Part shown: one piece after another, positions 17,010 to 25,704 of the stretch
How positions within the stretch are numbered: position 1 is the first letter of the stretch
Layout of the letters: each line of letters begins with the position of its first letter
Assembly: GCA_965213775.1 (NCBI GenBank)
Contig: CBDCAC010000006.1
Span: 9,285-73,284, forward strand
Direction of reading: 5' to 3'
From: Lichenicoccus sp965213775
GTDB lineage: Bacteria; Pseudomonadota; Alphaproteobacteria; Acetobacterales; Acetobacteraceae
Length of the DNA stretch: 64,000 nucleotides
Translations under genes and position numbers: made by a program
The notes under the pieces: generated by a model
The model's input: the letters and a program-made list of their open reading frames with translations, nothing else
What the model was told of the DNA's origin: nothing
The model's database searches: none

Positions 17010-17912
17010 TCAAGGGAGCCGCCCGCCGGCAGCCTGCTCCCTTTCGCTGGCGGCAGGTTCCCTCGGCCAGCGGCGATGCAGCCACAGCCAGCTCTCCGGC
17101 CTGGCGGCGATCCAGCGCTCCAGGACGTCGTTGACCGCCTGGGTGAGTGCGAGCACGTCGGTCCGCGCGTCGCCGCTGTCCGGCAGCCTCAGCGGCGGCT
17201 CGACCACCACCCGGAAGCGCGCGGGCCCCAGGCGCTGCACGTAGGCCGGGATCACGCGGCAGCGATAGCGCAGCGCCAGCGACGCCAGCGCCGGCGCCGT
17301 CATCGCGGTGCGGCCGAAGAAGCGGGCGGCGATCCCGTCGTTCATCTTCTGGTCCATCAGCATGGCGAGATGGCCGCCGCCTGCCAGATGCCTGAGCACG
17401 CCGCGCGCGCCAGCGGCGCCCTTGGCAAACATCGGCATGTCGATCCCCAGCGCCCGGCGGCGCAGGCCGAGGATCGCCGCATCGACCGACGGGTTGGCGG
17501 CCGCGCGATACAGGCTGGCGAACGGCAGGCCGTACCGCGCGGCCGCCGGAGGCAGCACCTCCCAGTTGCCGATATGGCCGGAGACGAAGATCACCGGGCC
17601 GCCGCGGCACTTCGCCTCGCGCAGGATCTCTGCACCCTCCAGCTCCCAGCCCGGGCCGCTCGGCGTGTCCTCACGCAGCGCATCGAGATGCGGCAGCTCG
17701 CCGACGGTACGACCTAGGTTCTCCCACACACCCCGGACGATCCTGCGTCGCGCGGCGCGGTCCAGAGCGGGCAATGCCGCCCTGAGGTTGGCGTCGGCCA
17801 CCTTCGAGACCGGCAGCAGCGGGCCGATCAGGCGCGCGAGGCCGCCCGCGACGTTCGAGGCGCGCACCGGACCCAGGCGGCGCAGCAGCGTCAGGGCGGC
17901 GCGCAGCAGCAC
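17010..17912 (-). CDS. LpxL/HtrB-like lipid A acyltransferase
   Basis: The 300-residue product carries the acyltransferase motif GHIGNWE, the H(x4)D/E form used by LpxL/LpxM, and conserved RRWP near the C-terminus. The N-terminal region is moderately hydrophobic and fits a membrane-associated enzyme. Family members transfer a secondary acyl chain to Kdo2-lipid IVA on the cytoplasmic face of the inner membrane. The start is a GTG at 17912 with no strong ribosome-binding site; an upstream in-frame start is possible. Which acyl chain it uses cannot be inferred. Confidence 0.88.
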   Translation of the reverse strand: MLLRAALTLLRRLGPVRASNVAGGLARLIGPLLPVSKVADANLRAALPALDRAARRRIVRGVWENLGRTVGELPHLDALREDTPSGPGWELEGAEILREAKCRGGPVIFVSGHIGNWEVLPPAAARYGLPFASLYRAAANPSVDAAILGLRRRALGIDMPMFAKGAAGARGVLRHLAGGGHLAMLMDQKMNDGIAARFFGRTAMTAPALASLALRYRCRVIPAYVQRLGPARFRVVVEPPLRLPDSGDARTDVLALTQAVNDVLERWIAARPESWLWLHRRWPREPAASEREQAAGGRLP

Positions 17913-17955
17913 CGCCTCGACGCCCGCGCGCCGACGCCGGTCGCGCCTCCGCCCG

Positions 17956-18273
17956 CTAGAGATCGAGCGGCTCGAAGCGGGCGAACATCGCCGCCGCTTC
18001 CGGCAGCGTGCGCAGCGGCACGTAGTCGCAGACCGCGGCGTAGTCCTGCCACAGCGCCAGCGCCTCCGGATGCTGATGCGCGGCCGCCATCGCGCCCTCC
18101 TGCCACTCGAACACCTCGACGATCACGCCGCCCTCTCCCTGCATCGCCGAGGCCGGACGGTCGGTGGCCAGGCCCAGGCGGCGGAGCACAGGCACGTGAC
18201 GCTTCGCCAGCGCCAGCAGCTCCGGCCCCCGCCCCGGCTTCGGACGATAGGCTACGATCACCATGTCGCCCAT
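17956..18273 (-). CDS. Small ABM-like (dimeric alpha-beta barrel) protein
   Basis: Read from the ATG at 18273 the product is 105 residues. The MVIVAYRPKPGRGPELLALA start and VIVEVFEWQEGAMAAAHQHP middle match the antibiotic-biosynthesis-monooxygenase/Dabb fold, in which a small ferredoxin-like unit dimerises. Such proteins range from haem or quinone monooxygenases to proteins of unknown role. No catalytic residues can be assigned. It is upstream of, and co-directional with, the LpxL-like gene. Confidence 0.7.
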   Translation of the reverse strand: MGDMVIVAYRPKPGRGPELLALAKRHVPVLRRLGLATDRPASAMQGEGGVIVEVFEWQEGAMAAAHQHPEALALWQDYAAVCDYVPLRTLPEAAAMFARFEPLDL

Positions 18274-18304
18274 CTGGCGGCCTCTCTGGCGGGCTGCGGT
18301 TAGG

Positions 18305-18355
18305 CAAGGCAAGGGCGCTGCCCTTGACCCGCTGGGACCGGGGGCCTCAGGCCCC
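18305..18355. repeat. Dual-hairpin GACCCG repeat, copy 4
   Basis: Plus-strand order: hairpin CAAGGGCGCTGCCCTTG, linker GACCCGC, then hairpin GGGGGCCTCAGGCCCC with a mismatched base. It lies just after the stop of the SPFH gene (minus strand) and before the ABM-like gene. Confidence 0.7.
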
Positions 18356-18361
18356 GATTCT

Positions 18362-19354
18362 CTAACGGTTTAGCTGCAGGAATGGCAGCGGCGAGGAGGA
18401 GCCGCCCAGCACGGTCTGCGGCGCCTGGCCGTTCCAGCGCTTCAGCGTCTCCGCCGCCATGATCTTGGTGTAGCCCTCCGCACCGCCGGCGGCATCGACG
18501 CGCAGCTTGATCGCATTGCCGTCCGCAGCCGCCTGGATCTCGGTGGCGCGCGCATCCGCGGCCGCATTCAGCAGCGTGCTCTGGCTCTGGCCCCGCGCCC
18601 TCTCGATCGCGGCGTCGGCGAGGCCGCGAGCCTCGGCGGCCGCCTGCTGCGCCTCGATCTGCTTCTGCCTGAGGATCTGCTCCGCCCGGTAGGCATTGGT
18701 CTTGGCCAGCGTGTTCTCGTTGACGGCGCGCTCGTACTCCGGGCTGAAGCGGAAGCCGGTGATCTGCAGGTCGATCAGCTCGATCCCGAACAGGCGCCGC
18801 AGGTCGCGCGCGATCACCGTCTTCATCAGCCCGATGATGCGCTCGCGCTCGCTGGCGATGGTCAGCACGTCCTCGCGCCCGAAGATGGTCATGGTGCGAT
18901 CGGCCAGGATCGCGAACACGTTGCGGTCGATGTCGACGTTGCCCACGGTGCCGGTGTTGTAGAGCAGGTTGTAGACCGCATCGCGCGGGATGCGCCGGGT
19001 CACCGACACGCCGAGCGTGATCACCTGGCCGTCATGGCTGAGCACACGCAGGTCCTGCGACGGGCTGATGGTGTCGACGCTGACCTGCAGACGGTCCACG
19101 TCGGTCACGAACGGCAGCTTCAGGTGCATGCCCGGTCCGACCGGATCGGCGGCGGCCTGGTCGACCCGCCCGAAGGTCCGGGTAAAGGCGAGCTCCGTCG
19201 GCTCGACCGTGTAGAAGGCGTTGAAGATCAGCCAGCAGGCGACGAGTGCGACGAACGCGGCCACGAAGGGCCAGCCGGACAGCCTGCGGCCCGGCGGCGG
19301 CGTCGTGCGGCGGAACTGGTCGATCCAGGGTGACGGCGTGTTGTCGGGGTTCAC
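18362..19354 (-). CDS. SPFH/band 7 membrane protein (HflK/HflC-like)
   Basis: The product has one N-terminal membrane span (FVAAFVALVACWLIFNAFY), then an SPFH domain (VEPTELAFTRTFGRVD and RLQVSVDTISPSQDLRVLS). A long Ala/Glu/Gln-rich helix (ILRQKQIEAQQAAAEARGLA) probably forms a coiled coil. HflK/HflC proteins form large cages around the FtsH protease. Here there is a single SPFH gene rather than an hflK-hflC pair. I favour the GTG at 19354 (330 residues). An ATG at 19423 would place the start inside a perfect 6-bp-arm inverted repeat. Confidence 0.85.
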   Translation of the reverse strand: MNPDNTPSPWIDQFRRTTPPPGRRLSGWPFVAAFVALVACWLIFNAFYTVEPTELAFTRTFGRVDQAAADPVGPGMHLKLPFVTDVDRLQVSVDTISPSQDLRVLSHDGQVITLGVSVTRRIPRDAVYNLLYNTGTVGNVDIDRNVFAILADRTMTIFGREDVLTIASERERIIGLMKTVIARDLRRLFGIELIDLQITGFRFSPEYERAVNENTLAKTNAYRAEQILRQKQIEAQQAAAEARGLADAAIERARGQSQSTLLNAAADARATEIQAAADGNAIKLRVDAAGGAEGYTKIMAAETLKRWNGQAPQTVLGGSSSPLPFLQLNR

Positions 19355-19407
19355 GAGCGGATACGGTCCTGGCCGGAGATCGGAGCGGCCCCGGAGATGG
19401 CGAGGGG

Positions 19408-19423
19408 ATGGTAAATCTACCAT
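19408..19423. promoter_or_regulatory. Inverted repeat between divergent SPFH and amidase genes
   Basis: ATGGTA-AATC-TACCAT has perfect 6-base arms and lies in an AT-richer stretch between the divergent SPFH and amidase genes. It could be an operator or a chance palindrome; no matching regulator is adjacent. Confidence 0.35.
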
Positions 19424-19505
19424 GTCGTTCGCGGCCTGCTCTGATAAACGGCGCATAAGCGTGTCCCGCGCCGACGCGGCGGCGGCGTCAGCGGAGCGAG
19501 CCGAC

Positions 19506-21155
19506 ATGCCCAACGGACCGACGTCGCACCGCCGCAGCGCCGCCCGCAGCGCCACGCCGATCCTGTTCCTGCTGCCCTGCCTGAGCCTGATGGGAGCCGC
19601 CCCGATGTCCGACGCGCACTACGATGTCGAGGGGCGCGGCATCGCTTCGCTCTCGCGCGACCTGCAGGCCGGGCGGGTCAGCGCGGTCGGGCTGGTGCGC
19701 GCCTACCGTGCCCGCATCGCCGCGATCGACCGCGCCGGTCCCGCCCTGCATGCCGTCATCGCCCTGAACCCCGAGGCGGAGGCGGAAGCGGCGCGCAGCG
19801 ACCGCCGGCGACGCGACGGCCAGGCGGTGCGGCCGCTGGAGGGCATCCCGATCCTGGTCAAGGACAACATCGAGACCCTCGATGCGATGCCGACCACCGC
19901 CGGCTCGCTGGCGCTGGCGGAGAACCGCACCGGCCGCGACGCGCCGCTGGTGGCGCGGCTGCGCGCGGCGGGCGCCCTGATCCTGGGCAAGAGCAACCTC
20001 TCCGAGTGGGCCAACATGCGCGCCTCGAACTCGATCAGCGGCTGGAGCGGCGCCGGCGGCCTGACCCGCAACCCGTTCGTGCTCGACCGCTCGCCCTGCG
20101 GCTCGTCGTCGGGCAGCGCCGCCGCGGTGGCGGCCTCGCTGGCGCCGGCGGCGATCGGCACCGAGACCGACGGCTCGATCACCTGCCCGGCCGGCATGAC
20201 CGGGCTGGTCGGGCTGAAGCCGACCGTCGGGCTGGTGTCGCGCAGCCACGTGGTGCCGATCTCGCGCACCCAGGACACCGCCGGCCCGATCACGCTCGAC
20301 GTCGCCGACGCGGCCCTGCTGCTGTCGGTGCTGGCGGGCAGCGACGCGGGCGACGCGGCGACCGCCCAGGCAGACCGGCACCGGCCGGAGCTCGCCGGCA
20401 TCGGCGATCCGCAGGCGCTGCGCGGACGCCGCATCGGCGTGCTGCGCTTCCTCGCCGGGCACCACGCCGAGACCGACGCGGTGTTCGACGCCAGCCTGCG
20501 GCAGCTGCGCGAGGCGGGGGCGGTGCTGGTGGAGCTGCCGGACGGGCCGGACCTGGATGCGATCGGCAGCGCCGAGATGACGGTGCTGCTGACCGAGTTC
20601 AAGGCGGGCCTCGACGCCTACCTCGCCAGCACCCCCGACACGGTGCGGACGCGCACCATGGCCGACGTGATCGCCTTCAACCAGGCGCATGCCGATCGCG
20701 AGCTCGGGCTGTTCGGCCAGGACCTGATGCAGCGCGCGCAGGCGACCGCCGGCCTCGACGATCCCGGCTACCGAGACGCGCTGGCAAGGATGCGCCGCCT
20801 GGCCGGCGCCGAGGGGCTCGACCGGCTGCTGGCCGGCGCCCGCCTCGACGCGCTGGTGGCGCCGACCGGCGGCCCCGCCTGGGTGGTCGACCTGCTCAAC
20901 GGCGACCACGCCTCCGCCAGCGCCTCCACCCTGCCGGCGGTGACCGGCTACCCGCATCTGACCCTGCCGATGGGCGAGGTGGACGGGCTGCCGGTCGGGC
21001 TGTCGCTGATCGGCCCGCCCTGGTCGGAGCAGCGCCTGCTCGCCTACGGCAGCGCCTTCGAGCAGCGCGTCGGGCTGCGGCCGCGACCGCGCTACCTGCC
21101 GACCCTGCCGCTCTCCGCGCGTCAGCAGGCGCTGCTGTCACCGGCCGGACGCTGA
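19506..21155 (+). CDS. Exported amidase (amidase signature family)
   Basis: Read from the ATG at 19506 (GGAG lies upstream) the protein is 549 residues. A basic N-terminus and the hydrophobic segment ILFLLPCLSLMGAAP suggest export. The Ser-cisSer-Lys triad is visible: Lys-119 in LVKDN, Ser-200 in CGSSSGSAAAV and nucleophile Ser-224 in TDGSITCPAG. Family members hydrolyse a wide range of amides. Exported versions often act on peptides or plant and cell-wall amides. The last 18 bases overlap the convergent phosphodiesterase gene. Confidence 0.92.
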   Translation: MPNGPTSHRRSAARSATPILFLLPCLSLMGAAPMSDAHYDVEGRGIASLSRDLQAGRVSAVGLVRAYRARIAAIDRAGPALHAVIALNPEAEAEAARSDRRRRDGQAVRPLEGIPILVKDNIETLDAMPTTAGSLALAENRTGRDAPLVARLRAAGALILGKSNLSEWANMRASNSISGWSGAGGLTRNPFVLDRSPCGSSSGSAAAVAASLAPAAIGTETDGSITCPAGMTGLVGLKPTVGLVSRSHVVPISRTQDTAGPITLDVADAALLLSVLAGSDAGDAATAQADRHRPELAGIGDPQALRGRRIGVLRFLAGHHAETDAVFDASLRQLREAGAVLVELPDGPDLDAIGSAEMTVLLTEFKAGLDAYLASTPDTVRTRTMADVIAFNQAHADRELGLFGQDLMQRAQATAGLDDPGYRDALARMRRLAGAEGLDRLLAGARLDALVAPTGGPAWVVDLLNGDHASASASTLPAVTGYPHLTLPMGEVDGLPVGLSLIGPPWSEQRLLAYGSAFEQRVGLRPRPRYLPTLPLSARQQALLSPAGR

Positions 21156-21632
21156 GCCGGCGATCTGCAGCTCGATCAGGTTCGCGCTGACCTCGCCGCC
21201 GAAGATGCGCAGCCGCGCCAGCGAGACCGGCAGGGCGAAGCGGCGGCGGCCGGCGCTGCCCGGGTTGAGGAACAGCACGCGGCCCTGCCGACGCAGCCCG
21301 GGCCGGTGCGAGTGGCCCGACACCACGACGTCGATCCCGGCGGCGAGCGGATCGAGATCGAGGTCGGCCAGGTCGTGCACCACGTGGATGCGCACGCCCC
21401 CGAGCTCCAGGGTCGCCGCCACCGGCAGCGGCGCCGCCCAGTCGGCGAGGTCGATATTGCCGCGCACCGCGATGACCGGGGCAAGCCGCGACAGCGCATC
21501 GAGGATACCGGGCGCGCCGACATCGCCGGCATGGATGATGCGGTCGCTGCCGCGCAGCGCCGCCACCGCCTCGGGCCGCAGCAGCCCATGGGTGTCGGAG
21601 ATCACCCCGAGGCGGCGCTCACCGCGCGGCAT
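21138..21632 (-). CDS. YfcE-type metallophosphoesterase
   Basis: The 164-residue product holds the calcineurin-like metal motifs in order: VISDTHG, HAGDVG, VRGNID and SGHSHRPG. Family enzymes (YfcE, MJ0936) hydrolyse phosphodiesters with Mn2+ or similar ions, but the true substrate is usually unknown. GNID replaces the more common GNCD. Its start overlaps the end of the ampG-like gene by 14 bases, and its end overlaps the convergent amidase gene by 18 bases. Confidence 0.9.
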   Translation of the reverse strand: MPRGERRLGVISDTHGLLRPEAVAALRGSDRIIHAGDVGAPGILDALSRLAPVIAVRGNIDLADWAAPLPVAATLELGGVRIHVVHDLADLDLDPLAAGIDVVVSGHSHRPGLRRQGRVLFLNPGSAGRRRFALPVSLARLRIFGGEVSANLIELQIAGSASGR

Positions 21633-22962
21633 CGCCCAGGCCGGGGCGCGGCGGCAGCCCGCCTGGGAAGCGACGCATCAGGAGGCTCATGATCAGGATG
21701 CCGGGCAGCGCGCACAGGATGGTGGTGCTGAAGAAGGCCGGCCAGCCCAGGCCCTGGGCCATGATCCCGGTGGCGCCGCCGAGGGTGCGCCAGGCGATCG
21801 GCGCCATCGAGGAGAGCAGCGCGTACTGGGTCGCGGTGTATTCGGCCGAGCACAGCCGCGACAGGTAGGTCAGGAAGGTGGTCTGCGCCAAGGCCTCGGC
21901 GAAGCCCTCCAGCGTCACCTTGGCCAGCAGCATCGGGGTCGCCGGACCGGCTCGGAACAGCGCCAGGTAGAGGCCCATCGAGGCCATCTGCACCAGCGCC
22001 GACAGGATCAGGATGCGGCTGCCGCCGAAGCGCGCCACCAGCAGCGCGCTGGCCGCCGCACCCGCCAGTGCGGCGGCCAGCATCGGCAGGCCGTTGGCGA
22101 GCGCCACCTGGTCGCGGCTGAAGCCCAGCGCGTGGTAGAAGGGCGCCGCCATGGTGTCGGCGAGCTGGGTGCCGAGGTTGAACAGCAGCACGAACGCCAC
22201 CACCCACGAGGCGCCGGGCCGGCCCAGCAGGTCGCGCAGCGGTGCTGCCACCCGCGCCCGGATCTGCTCGCGCCAACCGCCGTCGCCGCCCGCGATCGTC
22301 ACCGCGAGCGGCAGCTCCGGCTCGCCCGCGAGCAGCGTCGCCGCCGGTCCGAGCAGCGACAGCGCCGCCATCGACAGGTAGGCGCCGTGCCAGCCGAGCC
22401 GGCCGGCGAGCCAGATCGCGCCGGCGCCGGAAGCCTGCATGGCGATGCGGTAGCCCCAGACGTAGCAGCCGAGCGCTGCCGCCTGCAGACGCGGGCCGAA
22501 GCGCTCGATGCGCCAGGCATCGATGATCACGTCCTGGCTGGCGGAGCTGAATGCGAGCGCGATGGCGGCGAGCACCAGTCCGCGCGGTGCGCGGCCGGGA
22601 TCCGACAGCGCCATCGCGACGATGCACAGGGTGAGCGGCCCCTGCACCAGCAGCAGCCAGCCGCGCCTGCGGCCGAGCGCGCGGACCGAGGCGGGCGGCA
22701 GCCGGTCGAGCAGCGGCGCCCAGAGGAACTTGAGCAGGTAGGGCAGCCCGATGGACGCGGTGAGGCCGATCGCGCGCAGCGACACGCCGGTCTCGCTCAT
22801 CCATTGCTGCAAAGTAAAGAAGGTTAGATAGATCGGCAGGCCCGACGCGAAGCCGAGCAGCCCCATGGTCGCGAGGTCGCGGCGCGCGATGCCTATGGGT
22901 GCGCCCAGCGGGGCGTCGTCGGGAGCGCGGCGGCGGCGTGAACCGGCCCGCCGCGCTCCCAT
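21619..22962 (-). CDS. ampG: AmpG-like muropeptide permease (MFS)
   Basis: This 447-residue major-facilitator protein has about twelve to fourteen hydrophobic segments. The N-terminal LLGFASGLPIYLTFFTLQQWM is a recognisable AmpG block, followed by PYLLKFLWAPLLDR and SSASQDVIIDAWRIE. AmpG imports GlcNAc-anhydroMurNAc peptides released during peptidoglycan turnover and so feeds cell-wall recycling and, in some species, beta-lactamase induction. No ampC/ampR gene is nearby. Confidence 0.92.
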   Translation of the reverse strand: MGARRAGSRRRRAPDDAPLGAPIGIARRDLATMGLLGFASGLPIYLTFFTLQQWMSETGVSLRAIGLTASIGLPYLLKFLWAPLLDRLPPASVRALGRRRGWLLLVQGPLTLCIVAMALSDPGRAPRGLVLAAIALAFSSASQDVIIDAWRIERFGPRLQAAALGCYVWGYRIAMQASGAGAIWLAGRLGWHGAYLSMAALSLLGPAATLLAGEPELPLAVTIAGGDGGWREQIRARVAAPLRDLLGRPGASWVVAFVLLFNLGTQLADTMAAPFYHALGFSRDQVALANGLPMLAAALAGAAASALLVARFGGSRILILSALVQMASMGLYLALFRAGPATPMLLAKVTLEGFAEALAQTTFLTYLSRLCSAEYTATQYALLSSMAPIAWRTLGGATGIMAQGLGWPAFFSTTILCALPGILIMSLLMRRFPGGLPPRPGLGDAAR

Positions 22963-22995
22963 CGCCCGCAGACGGGATCGACCCGACGCGCCGGC

Positions 22996-23352
22996 TTACT
23001 GGCCGGTGGCCGGGGGCGAGGTGGTGGTGCTCTTCGCCTTGTGGTGGCGCGCGTGATGCCGCGTGCGGTGCCTGGCCGACGACTTCTTCGGCATGCTGGA
23101 GGCGGGGGCGGCGTCGCTCGGCGCCGGGGAGGGCGCGGTGGTCGCGGGCGGGGAGGTGGTCGGAGCCGCCTCGGTGGCCGGCGGCGCGGAGGGAGGCGCC
23201 GAGGGAGTGGCGGAGGGAGCCGCGGGCGCCATGGTGCTGGGCGGCGCCATGGTGGAGGGAGCGGGCGTGGTCGTCTGGGCGAAGACCGGGGCGGAAGCAG
23301 CCAACAGGGCGACCGTGGAGACGCTGGCGAGGAACTTACTGGTGAACGTCAT
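22996..23352 (-). CDS. Small secreted Ala/Pro/Ser/Thr-rich protein with basic His tail
   Basis: From the ATG at 23352 (GGAGAC upstream) the protein is 118 residues. A signal peptide ending ASAPVFAQ is followed by about 60 residues of Pro/Ala/Ser/Thr low complexity, then the basic tail RHRTRHHARHHKAKSTTT. The combination recalls acid-shock (Asr-like) periplasmic proteins, whose basic tails are thought to sequester protons or protect proteins at low pH. There is no sequence motif that proves this. It lies between ampG and typA on the same strand. Confidence 0.7.
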   Translation of the reverse strand: MTFTSKFLASVSTVALLAASAPVFAQTTTPAPSTMAPPSTMAPAAPSATPSAPPSAPPATEAAPTTSPPATTAPSPAPSDAAPASSMPKKSSARHRTRHHARHHKAKSTTTSPPATGQ

Positions 23353-23584
23353 GGATGTCTCCGATCCTGGGAGAGGTATTGCGCAGCGCAGACCCGTCAT
23401 CGTTTTAATGACGGTTGCGGGATCGGGTTTAGCATGCGTTCACGACCGCGTCGCGGGGCAAACTTCATCCAAGGCACTGAGTTTCTTACAGTAGGACCGG
23501 AAATACAACACAATCCGCTGGGCCGGACGTTGCGAATGATGTCAATTTCGCGGCACCTGCCCGCGCGGCGCCCGGACCCGGGGT

Positions 23585-25411
23585 TCAGGCCGCGTCGTCG
23601 GACTTGCGTTCGGCGCGCTTGCGCTGGTGCGGATCCAGGTGGCGCTTGCGTATCCGGATCGCCAAGGGCGTCACCTCGACCAGCTCGTCATCCTCGATAT
23701 AGGCGATCGCCTGCTCGAGCGACATCTTGCGCGGCGGGATCAGCAGCATCGCGTCGTCCTTGCCGGCGGCGCGAATGTTGGTGAGCTTCTTCTCCTTGAT
23801 CGGGTTGATCTCGAGATCCGAGCCGCGCGAGTGCTCGCCCAGGATCATGCCGACATAGACCTTCTCGCCGGGATCGACGAACAGCGTGCCGCGCTCCTGC
23901 AGGTACCACAGCGCGTACTGCACCGTGACACCGTCCTCCGAGGAGATCAGCGAGCCGTTGCGCCGGCCCTCGATCGCGCCTGCCCAGGGCTGATAGCCGT
24001 GGAACAGCCGGTTCATGATGCCGGTGCCGCGAGTGTCGGTGAGGAACTCGCCGTGATAGCCGATCAGGCCGCGCGAGGGGATCAGGAAGGTCAGACGCAC
24101 CTTGCCGCCGCCGGACGGGCGCATGTCCTGCATCTGGCCGCGACGCTGGCTCATCTTGTCGACGACGACGCCGCTATAGGCCTCGTCGACGTCGATCAGC
24201 GCCTCCTCGAACGGCTCCTCGCGCTCGCCGCTCTCCTCGTTGACGCGGGTCAGCACCCGCGGCCGGCCGATGGTGAGCTCGAAGCCCTCGCGGCGCATGG
24301 TCTCGATCAGCACGCCGAGCTGCAGCTCGCCGCGCCCGGCGACCTCGAACGCCTCGCTGTCGGGAGTCTCGCTGACCCGGATCGCGACGTTGCCGTCGGT
24401 CTCGCGGAACAGCCGGTCGCGGATCTGGCGCGAGGTCACCTTCTTGCCGTCGCGGCCGCCGAGCGGGCCGTCATTGAGCCGGAACGCCATGGTCAGGGTC
24501 GGCGGGTCGACCGGGATCGCCGGCAACGCCGCGGTGACCTCGGGCGAGGCGATGGTCTCCGGGATGGTGGCCTCCGACAGCCCGGCGACGGCGATGATGT
24601 CGCCGGTGCCGGCCTCGTCCACCGAGACCCGCTCCAGGCCGCGGAAGGTCAGCAGCTTGCTCAGCCGGCCGGTCTCGACCACCGAGCCGTCGGCGCGCAG
24701 CACCCGCACCGGCATGTTCAGCTTCGCCCGGCCCTGCTCGATGCGGCCGGTCAGCACGCGGCCGAGGAAGTTGTCGTACTCCAGGATCGAGGCGACCATC
24801 GCGAACGGCGCCTCGCCGTCCAGGTTCGGCGCCGGCACGTGGCGCAGCACCAGGTCGTACAGTGCCGCCAGATCCTTGCGCGGCCCGTCGAGCGTGTCGT
24901 CGGCCCAGCCCTGGCGTCCGGAGGCGTAGAGCATCGGGAAGTCGAGCTGGTCGTCGTCGGCGCCGAGGGCGGCGAACAGGTCGAACACCTCGGTGTGCAC
25001 CTCGTCCGGGCGCGCGTCCTGACGGTCGACCTTGTTGACCACCACGATCGGGCGGATGCCGCGCGCGAGCGCCTTGCCGACCACGAACTTGGTCTGCGGC
25101 AGCGCCCCTTCGGCCGCGTCCACCAGCACGATGGCGCCGTCGACCATGTTCAGGATGCGCTCGACCTCGCCGCCGAAATCGGCGTGCCCGGGGGTGTCGA
25201 CGATGTTGATGCGCACGCCGCGCCACTCGACGCTGGTGCACTTGGCCAGGATGGTGATGCCGCGCTCGCGCTCCAGGTCGTTGCTGTCCATCGCCCGCTC
25301 GGCGACGTGCTGGTTGCTGCGGAACGTGCCCGACTGCTTCAGCAGCTGGTCGACCAGGGTGGTCTTGCCATGATCGACATGGGCGATGATGGCGATGTTG
25401 CGGATGTCCAT
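23585..25411 (-). CDS. typA: Ribosome-associated GTPase TypA/BipA
   Basis: The 608-residue translational GTPase starts MDIRNIAIIAHVDHGKTTL (G1, residues 11-18), with ERERGITILAK (G2), DTPGHADFGGE (G3) and VVNKVDRQDA (G4). The rest matches the elongation-factor-like domains and the BipA C-terminal domain. BipA assists 50S assembly and stress adaptation. Length is normal. The start has no strong Shine-Dalgarno. A dual-hairpin repeat lies about 160 bases upstream. Confidence 0.97.
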   Translation of the reverse strand: MDIRNIAIIAHVDHGKTTLVDQLLKQSGTFRSNQHVAERAMDSNDLERERGITILAKCTSVEWRGVRINIVDTPGHADFGGEVERILNMVDGAIVLVDAAEGALPQTKFVVGKALARGIRPIVVVNKVDRQDARPDEVHTEVFDLFAALGADDDQLDFPMLYASGRQGWADDTLDGPRKDLAALYDLVLRHVPAPNLDGEAPFAMVASILEYDNFLGRVLTGRIEQGRAKLNMPVRVLRADGSVVETGRLSKLLTFRGLERVSVDEAGTGDIIAVAGLSEATIPETIASPEVTAALPAIPVDPPTLTMAFRLNDGPLGGRDGKKVTSRQIRDRLFRETDGNVAIRVSETPDSEAFEVAGRGELQLGVLIETMRREGFELTIGRPRVLTRVNEESGEREEPFEEALIDVDEAYSGVVVDKMSQRRGQMQDMRPSGGGKVRLTFLIPSRGLIGYHGEFLTDTRGTGIMNRLFHGYQPWAGAIEGRRNGSLISSEDGVTVQYALWYLQERGTLFVDPGEKVYVGMILGEHSRGSDLEINPIKEKKLTNIRAAGKDDAMLLIPPRKMSLEQAIAYIEDDELVEVTPLAIRIRKRHLDPHQRKRAERKSDDAA

Positions 25412-25571
25412 GGCGATCTGACCCGGCTTTCGTGGGCGTGCGGGCCGTCACGGCAGCCTTCCGGAACGAAGGGCCCGCGCTGCGGCTGCGATAGAGGTTT
25501 GGCGGCTAGATAAGGGTGCAGCGCAAAATTTGCGAGCTTTAATAGCAACGGCCTTTGCATGTGACCCACGA

Positions 25572-25688
25572 AGCGCCGGGGCTCTGCCCTGGACCCGCTC
25601 AAGGCGGAGCCTTGAGAATCCGCCTATCTTAGAATGGTTTCCAAAGGCCTAGGCCTTTGGCGGGTCTGGGCAGGGCCCAGCCTTGCCT
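25572..25688. repeat. Dual-hairpin GACCCG repeat, copy 5 (inverted pair)
   Basis: Two units face each other. Left unit: hairpin GGGGCTCTGCCCT, linker GGACCCGC, hairpin CTCAAGGCGGAGCCTTGAG. Right unit, inverted: the perfect 20-base palindrome CCAAAGGCCTAGGCCTTTGG, linker CGGGTC, hairpin CTGGGCAGGGCCCAG. The AT-rich joint contains ATCTTAGAATGG. The copy lies between the pfkB stop and the typA start and is near-identical to copy 8. Confidence 0.8.
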
Positions 25689-25704
25689 CCTGACGGTCGG
25701 TCTC

